DNA of 10,256 bases from Natrialbaceae archaeon (GCA_003552325.1 PUKM01000158.1:1-10256), one strand, 5' to 3'. Counted from the stretch's first letter, positions 1-6,638 are shown. Notes: generated by a model not told the origin, from the sequence alone. Translations and numbers: made by a program.

Positions 1-666
1 GCACGGTTTCTCGCCGACCGTCATCCTGCCCCCGACGAACTCGCACTCGCCATTGCGACGACCAGTTCCCTCTCTCGCGGAACCGCCAAAACCCTCCTCG
101 AGGGGCTTGGCGGCGAACGCGTCTTCCGCAGGGATGGGCAACTCGTCTCCGTCCCGGACGGACAGACCCGCGAGATCGATTTCGGCCCCGACGTCGGAAC
201 GAAACCAGCCGTCTTGCTCCCCTGGGGTGACGTCGTCACCGCCCCACACAGCACCGGCATCGACACCGTGCGGGTCTATGCTGGTACCTCCAGGCGGGCG
301 ATCCGGACCCTCTCACTCGCCAGGCCGCTCGAGCGCCTCGCTGGGACGCCACCAGTCAAGCGCGGCCTCGAGTGGGCAGTCGATCGGTTCGTCGATGGCC
401 CGGATGGCCGTGAACTGGCCCACGGCCGGGCAGTTATCTGGGGTGAAGTCTCCGGGGATGGTGAAGCTGTTCGCGGGCGACTGACGACGCCAAACCCGTA
501 CGCACTGACGGTCGATACAGCTGTTTCGGCGGCCCAACGAACGTTGGCTGGCACGGCTCCTTCTGGGTTTCAGACCCCGGCGTCTGCGTTCGGCGCTGAC
601 TTCGTCCTCGAGTGTGCGGACGTCCAACGGATACTCCTGCGTGACTCATCGCCCGTGCGATCCTGA
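1..666 (+). CDS. Saccharopine dehydrogenase-like / trans-acting enoyl reductase family protein (5' truncated)
   Basis: The reading frame is open from the first base of the window to a TGA at 664-666, giving the last 221 residues; the start and the N-terminal Rossmann NAD(P)-binding domain lie outside. The visible part carries a SRGTAKTLLEGL helix (about residues 27-38), a stretch reading VSVPDGQTREIDFG (about 54-67), and then PWGDV followed by a TAPHSTGI segment. I recognise this order from the C-terminal half of haloarchaeal proteins annotated as saccharopine dehydrogenase or trans-acting enoyl reductase family. Such proteins are expected to be soluble NAD(P)-dependent reductases; the substrate is generally unknown and a true role in lysine metabolism should not be assumed from the name. 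The gene converges on pabC with only 6 bases between the two stop codons, so the pair has no room for separate terminators. Confidence 0.75.
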   Translation, partial: ARFLADRHPAPDELALAIATTSSLSRGTAKTLLEGLGGERVFRRDGQLVSVPDGQTREIDFGPDVGTKPAVLLPWGDVVTAPHSTGIDTVRVYAGTSRRAIRTLSLARPLERLAGTPPVKRGLEWAVDRFVDGPDGRELAHGRAVIWGEVSGDGEAVRGRLTTPNPYALTVDTAVSAAQRTLAGTAPSGFQTPASAFGADFVLECADVQRILLRDSSPVRS

Positions 667-672
667 AACCGG

Positions 673-1545
673 TCAGTAACAGGCCTGTTCGACTCGTTCG
701 GCGTACAAGCGGGAAAGGAGCGCTGTCACCGGTGCGGCGTCGGTGTCGAACTCGATTCCGTCGACCAGCGCGACGGGCCTGATCTCCCACGTCGTATTCG
801 TCAGGAAGACCTCGTCCGCTTGACGGACGTCGACGGGACGGTACCAGCCTTCGGTGACCGGAATACCGGCCTCTTCAGCACACTCAAGGACGACGCGCCG
901 TGTGATGCCAGGGAGGACGTCCACCTGTGTTGTCGGCGTGTGGAGCCCCTCCTCGTCGACGAAAAACACGTTACTCGTGGTCCCCTCGGCGACGTATCCC
1001 TCGAGGTCACGGACAAGGGCTTCGTCGGCGTCGTGGAGTTCGCGTCTGGCGAGAATCCCGTTCAGATAGTTGTGGGTCTTGGCCCCAGCAGGGAGACAGG
1101 CATCCGGAATCCGGCGAACTTTCACCGTTTGCATCGATGCAGGGCCGTCCCACACCGGTACACCCTCGAGGCCGCCACGGGGAAGAGGTTTGACGGCAAC
1201 CACGACCGTCGGCTCCGTGATCGGCTTTGGTGTGAGTTTGCCCGATTGGACGCCTCGCGTAATCGACAGCCGGACGTAGGCCTCTTCGAGCTCGTTCGCC
1301 TCGAGGGTGGCATTGATCCTCTCGGCCAGTTCGGCCCGGCTGTGGCCGTGATCCAGTCCGAGGGCTTCACAGGTGTCCTCGAGGCGCTCAGCGTGGGCGT
1401 CCCATTCGAATATCGTCCCGCCGTACGCCCGGAGCGTTTCGAACGCGCCGTCGCCGTACCGAAAGCCACGGTCGTCCACAGACACCGTCGCCTCCGTCGC
1501 GGGCACGAGTTCGCCGTTACAGTGGTAGTAGGGAGTATCAGTCAC
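673..1545 (-). CDS. pabC: Aminodeoxychorismate lyase (class IV PLP aminotransferase fold)
   Basis: This 290-residue protein belongs to the fold-type IV PLP enzymes (branched-chain aminotransferase, D-amino-acid aminotransferase, ADC lyase). Visible signatures are DDRGFRYGDGAFET (24-37), the Schiff-base lysine K156 in AKTHNYLNG, the cofactor-contacting glutamate E187 in YVAEGTTSNVF, the LPGITR loop (211-216) and the FLTNTTWEI phosphate loop (247-255). Sequence alone separates ADC lyase poorly from branched-chain aminotransferase. I choose ADC lyase because the gene directly follows pabB and pabA and the length is short for IlvE. The reaction would be 4-amino-4-deoxychorismate to p-aminobenzoate plus pyruvate, for folate synthesis in the cytoplasm. 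The start is GTG at 1543-1545, supported by GGAGG at 1553-1557. It lies 13 bases after the pabA stop, so it is probably read from the same mRNA. Confidence 0.82.
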   Translation of the reverse strand: MTDTPYYHCNGELVPATEATVSVDDRGFRYGDGAFETLRAYGGTIFEWDAHAERLEDTCEALGLDHGHSRAELAERINATLEANELEEAYVRLSITRGVQSGKLTPKPITEPTVVVAVKPLPRGGLEGVPVWDGPASMQTVKVRRIPDACLPAGAKTHNYLNGILARRELHDADEALVRDLEGYVAEGTTSNVFFVDEEGLHTPTTQVDVLPGITRRVVLECAEEAGIPVTEGWYRPVDVRQADEVFLTNTTWEIRPVALVDGIEFDTDAAPVTALLSRLYAERVEQACY

Positions 1546-1552
1546 GAGTTCG

Positions 1553-1557
1553 CCTCC
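1553..1557 (-). promoter_or_regulatory. Shine-Dalgarno site of pabC
   Basis: On the minus strand this reads GGAGG, separated by 7 bases from the GTG start of pabC. It lies between that start and the pabA stop codon, which is what fixes the non-ATG start. It contrasts with the leaderless look of the first genes in this window and fits an internal operon gene. Confidence 0.7.
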
Positions 1558-1558
1558 G

Positions 1559-2221
1559 TCACGGGTTTGTCCGCGTTGCCTGCTGGTACTCGCGTGCCAT
1601 CACACAGAAGTTGCGTACCATCCGCTGTCCGACGGCCAGTGAAAGCCGCGCTCCGGTTTCCGTCCCTGCCGCGTCTGCGTGCTCGCGGGTGAGGATACTT
1701 TCCGGATGAAACTGCACGCCAAAGTGGGGGTGTTCACGATGACGAACGGCCATGAGGACGTCCCGTTCGTCGGCCGTACTGGCCCGTTCCTCGAGACAGG
1801 ACGGCAGCGCGGTTCGCTCGACTGACAGCGAGTGATACCGGCCAACCTGTACCCGTTCGGGCAGTCCATCGAACAGTCCCTCGCCCGGATGCTCTATCAC
1901 CGAGGGCTTCCCGTGGACCACAGACGGGGCGTGCCTGACCGGGGCACCGTGGGCTGCACACAACGCTTGATGGCCGAGACAGACGCCGAGAATCGGCACC
2001 TCCGTGGCCTCGAAAACCGGAATCGACACGCCGGCTTCTGCTGGCGTTCCCGGCCCCGGAGAGATAATCACGCCCGTTGGCTTGAGGGCGCGGATCTCAT
2101 CGACGGTAATCGCGTCGTTCCGGCGGACGATCACCTCGTCGGCGACGGCCCCGACGTACTGCACCAGGTTGTAGACGAACGAGTCGTAGTTGTCGATAAC
2201 GAGGATCGTCTCGTCAGTCAT
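1559..2221 (-). CDS. pabA: Glutamine amidotransferase subunit of aminodeoxychorismate (or anthranilate) synthase
   Basis: This 220-residue class I glutamine amidotransferase would hydrolyse glutamine and channel ammonia to the chorismate-binding partner encoded just upstream. Visible elements are the N-terminal VIDNYDSFVYNLVQY (8-22), the SPGPGTP oxyanion-side loop (54-60), the nucleophile Cys81 in GVCLGHQAL, and the His172/Glu174 pair in GVQFHPES. PabA and TrpG are not separable by motif, and in some organisms one protein serves both pathways; the name rests on the pabC neighbour. I take ATG at 2219-2221 because GAGGTGA lies 6 bases ahead of it; an in-frame GTG at 2227 would add only two residues and sit too close to that site. 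The start overlaps the pabB stop as ATGACTGA (8 bases), a layout that favours translational coupling and equal amounts of the two subunits. Confidence 0.87.
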   Translation of the reverse strand: MTDETILVIDNYDSFVYNLVQYVGAVADEVIVRRNDAITVDEIRALKPTGVIISPGPGTPAEAGVSIPVFEATEVPILGVCLGHQALCAAHGAPVRHAPSVVHGKPSVIEHPGEGLFDGLPERVQVGRYHSLSVERTALPSCLEERASTADERDVLMAVRHREHPHFGVQFHPESILTREHADAAGTETGARLSLAVGQRMVRNFCVMAREYQQATRTNP

Positions 2222-3839
2222 CCCCACTCACCTCGAGTTCGGTCTCGAGGCCGACCCGTGTCTGTTCGCCGAGGGCAGCGTCCATGGCCTCGAGGAGTGC
2301 CTGGGCTTTCGAAAGCGTTTCGTCGTACTCACGTTCGGGATCGGAGTCGTGGACGATGCCGGCACCGACTCTGAGGTGGTATTCGTCTTCGTGGCGGACC
2401 AGTGTCCGGATGATGATGTTGATCGTCGTCCGGCCGTCGAAGCCAAAGAGGCCAACGCCACCGGTGTAGGGCCCCCGACGGGTATCCTCGAGTTCGTCGA
2501 TGATCTCCATGGTCCGTGGCTTCGGTGCGCCGGTGATCGTCCCGCCGGGGAAGATTGCCGCGACGGTTTCCGCCAGTGAGACTTCGGGGCGGAGTTCACC
2601 GGTCACCAGTGACACCAGGTGCATCACGGCGGAGTACCGATCGATCCGGCGGTATTCGGTCACGTCGACGCTCCCGTAGGCACACACTTTCCCCATGTCG
2701 TTTCGCTCGAGGTCGACGAGCATCGCGTGCTCGGCTCGTTCTTTCTCGTCATCGAGCAGCTCCGTGGCAAACGCCTCATCGGCGTCCGGGGTGTCCCCAC
2801 GTGGGCGCGTGCCGGCGATGGGTTCCGTATACAACACGGAGCCATCCCGCTCGAGCAGGAGTTCGGGACTGGCACTCACGAGATCAACGCTCCGTCCCTC
2901 GAGCAGACAGGAGTACGGCGCTGGGTTGACGGTCCTGAGTGCAGCATAGGCGTCCACGGGGTGGACTGCTGCGGGGGCCACGAGTCGTTGGGAGATGTTC
3001 GCCTGAAAGGTGTCGCCATCCCTGATGTATGATTTGACCTGTCTCACGCGGTCGGCGAACGCGGCTCTGTCACAGGTGCTCTCGAAGGCCGCATCCGCGG
3101 AGTCGACTGGTGGGTCACCGACGGTCTCGTCACCTGCCTGGATGGCCGTTGCCAGCGAACGTGCCTTCGCACGCCCTCGAGCGTAGGCATCCCGGAGTTC
3201 CGCACTCGAGAGCGACCCGTCGTCTTCCTCGAGTACTGGACAGGCCGTGATGTGCAGCGTGACCGGCCCCTCGTCAGTCGGGCACTGCCACGCAGCGAGG
3301 CAGTCGAAGATCCCAACCTCGAGATGGGGTAACTCCCGGTCGTCGACGGTCGTCTCCGGGAGTGACTCGAGTTCGCGGGCGATATCGTAGGAGAGCCAGC
3401 CGATGGCCCCGCTCGGGTAGGGAACCGAACAGTTCCCTCGTTGCAGTGTCGTCGCCTCGAGGCGTCCCTCGAGTGCGGCGAGCGTCGGCGAGCTGCGTTC
3501 GGGGGTCGAAAGGGCCGCTCCGGACGGTTCTTCAGCCTCGGTCATCGAGGTCGTATCCCTCTGTTCCCACACTGCCGCCTCGGGACTGACGGTCACCCGT
3601 TCGACTGGTTCGACACCGAAGTACCCCCATCCGGATTGCCCACCGGTCGTCTCGAGAAAGACGCCACCCGGACCGTCTCGAGCGCGGCGATAGGCTCGAA
3701 ACGGATCGTCGACCTCGAGGCGGACTTCCACGGGAATCCGGACGGCTCGAGCGGGGCCCCGGTCGTCACGGCCGTCCGAACGCCCCTCCCAGGCAGCGCG
3801 AAAATCGGCTTCGGTAGTGACGACACGTGGCTCGTTCAT
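2214..3839 (-). CDS. pabB: Chorismate-binding subunit, aminodeoxychorismate synthase component I (or anthranilate synthase-like)
   Basis: This 541-residue protein has the two-part layout of the TrpE/PabB family. An N-terminal domain covers about 40-190 (VFLETTGG at 60-67, AIGWLSYDIARELE at 145-158) and a C-terminal chorismate-binding domain about 255-525. In the latter I see DTFQANISQRL (276-286), SASPELLLE (322-330), EPIAGTRPRG (339-348), HAMLVDLERNDMG (371-383), PGGTITGAPK (431-440) and GAGIVHDSDPEREYDET (492-508), so the catalytic core looks complete. With PabA it would make 4-amino-4-deoxychorismate from chorismate. The odd point is Ala342 in PIAGT: E. coli PabB has lysine there (PIKGT, K274), while TrpE has alanine. 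Motif evidence therefore leans to anthranilate synthase, and context (pabC downstream) to the p-aminobenzoate branch. The ATG at 3839 has no Shine-Dalgarno site or clear TATA box at the leaderless distance, so it may be read through from the gene upstream. Confidence 0.85.
   Translation of the reverse strand: MNEPRVVTTEADFRAAWEGRSDGRDDRGPARAVRIPVEVRLEVDDPFRAYRRARDGPGGVFLETTGGQSGWGYFGVEPVERVTVSPEAAVWEQRDTTSMTEAEEPSGAALSTPERSSPTLAALEGRLEATTLQRGNCSVPYPSGAIGWLSYDIARELESLPETTVDDRELPHLEVGIFDCLAAWQCPTDEGPVTLHITACPVLEEDDGSLSSAELRDAYARGRAKARSLATAIQAGDETVGDPPVDSADAAFESTCDRAAFADRVRQVKSYIRDGDTFQANISQRLVAPAAVHPVDAYAALRTVNPAPYSCLLEGRSVDLVSASPELLLERDGSVLYTEPIAGTRPRGDTPDADEAFATELLDDEKERAEHAMLVDLERNDMGKVCAYGSVDVTEYRRIDRYSAVMHLVSLVTGELRPEVSLAETVAAIFPGGTITGAPKPRTMEIIDELEDTRRGPYTGGVGLFGFDGRTTINIIIRTLVRHEDEYHLRVGAGIVHDSDPEREYDETLSKAQALLEAMDAALGEQTRVGLETELEVSGDD
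2228..2234 (-). promoter_or_regulatory. Shine-Dalgarno site of pabA, inside the end of pabB
   Basis: The minus strand reads GAGGTGA here, 6 bases before the ATG at 2221 and inside the last codons of pabB. It decides between the ATG and the in-frame GTG at 2227, and suggests ribosomes ending pabB can restart on pabA. Confidence 0.65.
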
Positions 3840-3888
3840 GGCTGGACCAGGGGTCGGTGGGGTAACGCTCTTGCGGTTTTTCGAGTAG

Positions 3889-3894
3889 AAAAAA
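3889..3894 (-). terminator. Possible T-tract terminator after the HhH gene
   Basis: The minus strand shows a run of six T residues starting 5 bases after the HhH gene stop codon (3900-3902), within the 60-base gap before pabB. Archaeal termination commonly uses T-rich tracts. It could equally be part of a T-rich promoter for pabB; the two readings cannot be told apart by eye. Confidence 0.3.
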
Positions 3895-3899
3895 GCTGG

Positions 3900-4571
3900 T
3901 CAGCGAACCTTCGCTCGGTCGATCCAGCCCTGCAACCGTTTTGCCGAGATATCGGTCTCTTCGGACAGTGTTTCGCCATCTGCGCTCGCTAGGTCCGCGA
4001 CGGTTTCGACGCCCGCCCCCTCGAGGCGGTCGGCGTAGGCCGGCCCGATGCCTTTGATTACGGTGACCGGTTCACTCTCCGTCGGTGCAGGCTCTTTTTC
4101 GACTTCCGGCTCGGCGTCAGTGCTCGTCGGACCCGTCGCCTCGGCGGGTTCTGCTGCTTCCCCCGGCTCTTCGGGGACGTCAGTCAGTTCGTCGGTCGAA
4201 CTCGAGGCTGTCGTCTCGGCAGCTGCGGCCGTCTCCGCCTCGTCGTCTGTGGCTTCCTCGTCGGCACCGTCTTCAGCAGCCGCTACCGCTTCGTCATCCT
4301 CGGTTTCATCGGTATCGCCTGCCTCGCCGTCATCGTCCCCTGTTTCATCAGTCTCCTCACTTTCTTCGTCATCGCCCTCGGCTTCCTCCACAAGGGGGGC
4401 CGTTTCCTCCGTCTCTATCTCTGCCCCACTGTCGGCATCTCTCTCGCCCGATCCACCGGCGTCTTCCTCACGCTCGCGCTCGACGGTGACGCTGACGTCT
4501 CGAGCCGGCGACCTCGTGTCGTCGTCACTCTCCAGTCCGAGCAGCGACCGAAGCTTCTGCAGGAGTCCCAT
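3900..4571 (-). CDS. Acidic low-complexity protein with C-terminal helix-hairpin-helix domain
   Basis: The 223-residue protein has three parts. Residues 1-14 (MGLLQKLRSLLGLE) look like a short amphipathic helix. Residues about 15-165 are a disordered linker made almost only of Glu, Asp, Ala, Thr and Ser. Residues about 168-222 form a helix-hairpin-helix unit with the IKGIGPAYADRLEGAGV core (172-188) and a second helical pair ending in LQGWIDRAKV. This GIGP-type fold (HHH_5-like) often binds DNA non-specifically or mediates protein contacts; proteins of this layout recur in haloarchaea without known function. I cannot assign a process. It sits between aroE and pabB on the same strand, 70 and 60 bases away. 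A TATA-like box 24-31 bases before the ATG at 4569-4571 indicates a leaderless transcript of its own. Confidence 0.82.
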   Translation of the reverse strand: MGLLQKLRSLLGLESDDDTRSPARDVSVTVEREREEDAGGSGERDADSGAEIETEETAPLVEEAEGDDEESEETDETGDDDGEAGDTDETEDDEAVAAAEDGADEEATDDEAETAAAAETTASSSTDELTDVPEEPGEAAEPAEATGPTSTDAEPEVEKEPAPTESEPVTVIKGIGPAYADRLEGAGVETVADLASADGETLSEETDISAKRLQGWIDRAKVR

Positions 4572-4594
4572 TGTGCGAAAGTAGATGCCTCCAA

Positions 4595-4602
4595 TACTTA
4601 AA
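4595..4602 (-). promoter_or_regulatory. TATA-like box of the HhH gene
   Basis: The minus strand reads TTTAAGTA, centred about 27 bases before the ATG at 4571. Archaeal transcription usually starts 25-27 bases after the box, so the mRNA would begin at or next to the start codon, making it leaderless. Confidence 0.65.
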
Positions 4603-4641
4603 GTCGTCTGATGGCGGACAGGATTCTCCGCGAGACAGTCC

Positions 4642-5442
4642 TCAGAGTCGGCTTCGGAGCGCGTCGTTCATCGAGTCGACAGGAGCCGTCTCGCCCGTCC
4701 ACCGCTCGAGCGCGTCGACTCCCTGATACAACAACATCCACGCACCGTCGACCGTCGTGGCTCCGGCGGCACGCGCCTCGCGAAGCAGACGGGTCTCGAG
4801 CGGTCGATAGACCGCGTCCATCACGGCAAGGTCCTCGTGGAGAGCGCCAGCCGGCACTGGAGTCTCGTCTGCTTCCATGCCGACACTGGTCGCGTTCACC
4901 AGCAGGTCTGCGTCAGCGATAGCCCCCTCGAGGTCCTCGAGGCCACCGCCGCTGGCATCCGGCACGTCCTCAGAGAGTGCGAGTGCCTTGGACGCCGTCC
5001 GATTGCAAATCGTCACCGACGCTCCTTCATCCGCGAGGCCGAACGCGATTGCCCGTCCGGCTCCCCCGGCACCGACGACGACGGCGTCTGCACCCTCGAG
5101 CGGGACGTCGTGTTCACGAAGGGAGCGAACGGCACCGATCGCATCGGTATTGTGTCCCGTCGGGACGTCGCCGGAGAAATCGATGGTGTTGACTGCCCCG
5201 ATTCTGCTGGCCAGTGCGTCCGCCTCGACGTACTCGAGGACGTCCTGTTTGAACGGTATCGTCACGTTGAGCCCCGAAATGCCGAGGGCAGCCGCACCCG
5301 CGAGGGCGTGCTCGAGATCGTCTGGCTGTGGCTCGAACGTGACGTACCGTGCGTCGAGGTCGAGTGCCTCGTAGGCGGCTTCGTGCATGGGTGGCGACAG
5401 CGAGTGTCCGACCGGATTGCCGATGAGACCAAAGACGTCCAT
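4642..5442 (-). CDS. aroE: Shikimate dehydrogenase
   Basis: This cytoplasmic enzyme reduces 3-dehydroshikimate to shikimate with NADPH, a late step before chorismate. The 266-residue product matches the family length. In order it shows the substrate loop GNPVGHSLSP (8-17), NVTIPFK (59-65) with catalytic Lys65 at the same number as in E. coli AroE, GHNTD (96-100) with the partner Asp100, the dinucleotide loop GAGGAGRA (124-131), NRT (147-149), which is typical for NADP phosphate binding, VNATSVGM (182-189) and the C-terminal DGAWMLLYQGVDAL (232-245) with substrate-contacting Gln240. The open frame runs upstream to 5682, but that extension is not AroE-like. ATG at 5440-5442 is supported by the NPVGHS position and by a TATA-like box 26 bases before it. 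It is first in a minus-strand series leading to pabB, pabA and pabC, which use the downstream product chorismate. Confidence 0.95.
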   Translation of the reverse strand: MDVFGLIGNPVGHSLSPPMHEAAYEALDLDARYVTFEPQPDDLEHALAGAAALGISGLNVTIPFKQDVLEYVEADALASRIGAVNTIDFSGDVPTGHNTDAIGAVRSLREHDVPLEGADAVVVGAGGAGRAIAFGLADEGASVTICNRTASKALALSEDVPDASGGGLEDLEGAIADADLLVNATSVGMEADETPVPAGALHEDLAVMDAVYRPLETRLLREARAAGATTVDGAWMLLYQGVDALERWTGETAPVDSMNDALRSRL

Positions 5443-5465
5443 TGGCGGCGAAAGGCGTTCGAGAA

Positions 5466-5471
5466 CTAAAA
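5466..5471 (-). promoter_or_regulatory. TATA-like box of aroE
   Basis: The minus strand reads TTTTAG, centred about 26 bases before the aroE ATG at 5442, with no Shine-Dalgarno site between. This fits a leaderless mRNA and argues against the 80-residue upstream extension of the open frame. Confidence 0.6.
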
Positions 5472-5611
5472 CCGATGGGTCATCGGCAGCACTCGCTCTC
5501 GATCGTTCGCCCCCTCGAGTTCGAACCCGCGGCGGTCGTTCATGTGATGGTGGTCTCGCCGGGTCTCGCTGGCTGGGAGCTGCCGCTGTGTGTGACGGAT
5601 CGAGAACCAAA

Positions 5612-5628
5612 CCACCAGTCGACTGTGG
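5612..5628. promoter_or_regulatory. Near-perfect palindrome upstream of the exchanger promoter
   Basis: CCA-C-CAGTC-GACTG-TGG: the 10-base core CAGTCGACTG (5616-5625) is a perfect palindrome and the outer CCA/TGG also pair, with one extra C at 5615. It ends 28 bases before the TATA box at 5657, where haloarchaeal activators often bind. It is a candidate operator; no regulator is identified. Confidence 0.35.
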
Positions 5629-5656
5629 ACATTCGTGGCTCTCTCGACAACGATCC

Positions 5657-5663
5657 TTATAAT
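5657..5663 (+). promoter_or_regulatory. TATA box of the CaCA exchanger gene
   Basis: TTATAAT, centred 34 bases before the ATG at 5694, in the 251-base gap between divergent aroE and the exchanger. Transcription would start near 5686, giving a leader of only a few bases. A short inverted repeat GTGGT-GAGT-ACCAC (5669-5682) lies between the box and the expected start site. Confidence 0.6.
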
Positions 5664-5668
5664 GCAAT

Positions 5669-5682
5669 GTGGTGAGTACCAC
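5669..5682. repeat. Inverted repeat between TATA box and start site of the exchanger gene
   Basis: GTGGT (5669-5673) and ACCAC (5678-5682) are perfect inverted arms around GAGT. The position, just after the TATA box and before or at the expected transcription start, is where a bound repressor would block the polymerase. The arms are short, so chance is a real alternative. Confidence 0.25.
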
Positions 5683-5693
5683 CGCAGACGAAC

Positions 5694-6638
5694 ATGGTAG
5701 GTGGGCTCACGTTCGACCTGGTCATCCTTGGGGCGGGAGTCCTGACCCTGTTTGCGGGTGCGGAACTGCTGGTGAAGGGTGCGGGACGATTGGCGCTTGG
5801 ATTCGGACTCCGGGCAGCGACCGTGGGCGTGACCGTCGTTGCCTTCGCCACTACCGCCCCCGAACTCTTCGTCGCCATCCTGGCTGCCGTGGACGTCTCC
5901 TCGGAGGTCGGCTTCGGTACTGTCGTTGGCTCCAATATCGCCAATATCGGACTCGTGTTGGGTGTATCGGCACTCATCCGCCCTCTCACCATTAGTCGAA
6001 CGGTGATGCGCCGGCACGTCCCGTTCATGCTGTTCACTGCACTTTTGCTCCCCGTCTTGGCGATCAACGGCCGTATCGGCCGCCTCGAGGGTGTTGTCCT
6101 GCTCACGATCCTCATCGTGTTCACCGGCTATCTCCTCTACGCCGTCAACACCGATCCGGCACCCGTCACCGCAGCGATCAGAGAACACGGTGACCCGCGG
6201 CCGATCGACTTTGGGTTCGTCGTCGGTGGTCTCATCGCGCTCATCGTGGGCTCGAGATGGCTCGTCTCCGGTGGCTCATCCGTGCTGCTCGCGATGGAGG
6301 TTCCGGAGTTCGTCGTTGGTCTCACGGTACTCGCGATCGGAACCTCACTCCCGGAACTGGCCGCCTCAGCGGTGGGTGCCGCTCGAGGGGAGACGGGCTT
6401 CACGATCGGGAACGTCGTCGGGTCGAATATCTACAATATCGTCGCTGTGTTGGGCATCCTCGCCGTCGCCGTTCCGGTGACGGTGTCACCGTCGACCTTG
6501 CGATTCGAATTACCGCTCGTCGTCGTGTTTACCCTCGTCTTGGTCGCCATGATGGGGTACGGTCGACGGCTCTCTCGACTCGACGGCGCCGGCTTGCTCG
6601 TCGGCTACGTCGTCTTTATGTGGCTCCTGTTCACCTAA
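5694..6638 (+). CDS. CaCA-family sodium/calcium exchanger-like membrane protein
   Basis: This 314-residue integral membrane protein has the internal duplication that defines the Ca2+:cation antiporter superfamily. The first alpha repeat (about 41-92) has VAFATTAPEL (49-58) with Glu57 and VVGSNIANIGLVLG (77-90). The second (about 205-256) has LAIGTSLPEL (213-222) with Glu221 and VVGSNIYNIVAVLG (241-254). The paired glutamates and GSN motifs are the ion-binding residues of this fold, as in archaeal NCX_Mj. Around ten hydrophobic segments are visible with a polar break near 150-172, and the protein ends in a membrane segment. It probably exchanges Na+ for Ca2+ or another cation; direction and ion are not readable. 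The first repeat has ATTAPE where GTS(A/L)PE is usual. The gene has its own TATA box, is divergent from aroE and overlaps the next gene at the stop codons. Confidence 0.9.
   Translation: MVGGLTFDLVILGAGVLTLFAGAELLVKGAGRLALGFGLRAATVGVTVVAFATTAPELFVAILAAVDVSSEVGFGTVVGSNIANIGLVLGVSALIRPLTISRTVMRRHVPFMLFTALLLPVLAINGRIGRLEGVVLLTILIVFTGYLLYAVNTDPAPVTAAIREHGDPRPIDFGFVVGGLIALIVGSRWLVSGGSSVLLAMEVPEFVVGLTVLAIGTSLPELAASAVGAARGETGFTIGNVVGSNIYNIVAVLGILAVAVPVTVSPSTLRFELPLVVVFTLVLVAMMGYGRRLSRLDGAGLLVGYVVFMWLLFT

Noticed and set aside
820..1692. A 290-codon plus-strand open frame across pabC
   Set aside because: It is antisense to pabC and crosses the pabA end; the translation is arginine-rich and motif-free, unlike acidic haloarchaeal proteins.
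4048..4584. A serine-rich 178-codon plus-strand frame
   Set aside because: It is the antisense shadow of the GAx-rich acidic linker of the HhH protein, which turns into serine-rich repeats on the other strand.
5443..5682. N-terminal extension of AroE by 80 residues
   Set aside because: The extra sequence is arginine- and proline-rich, lies upstream of the TATA-like box at 5466-5471, and the family starts right at the MDVFGLIGNP position.
5466..6188. A 240-codon minus-strand frame over the aroE/exchanger gap and the exchanger start
   Set aside because: Low-complexity hydrophilic sequence antisense to clear membrane segments of the exchanger; it also crosses the TATA box and palindromes.
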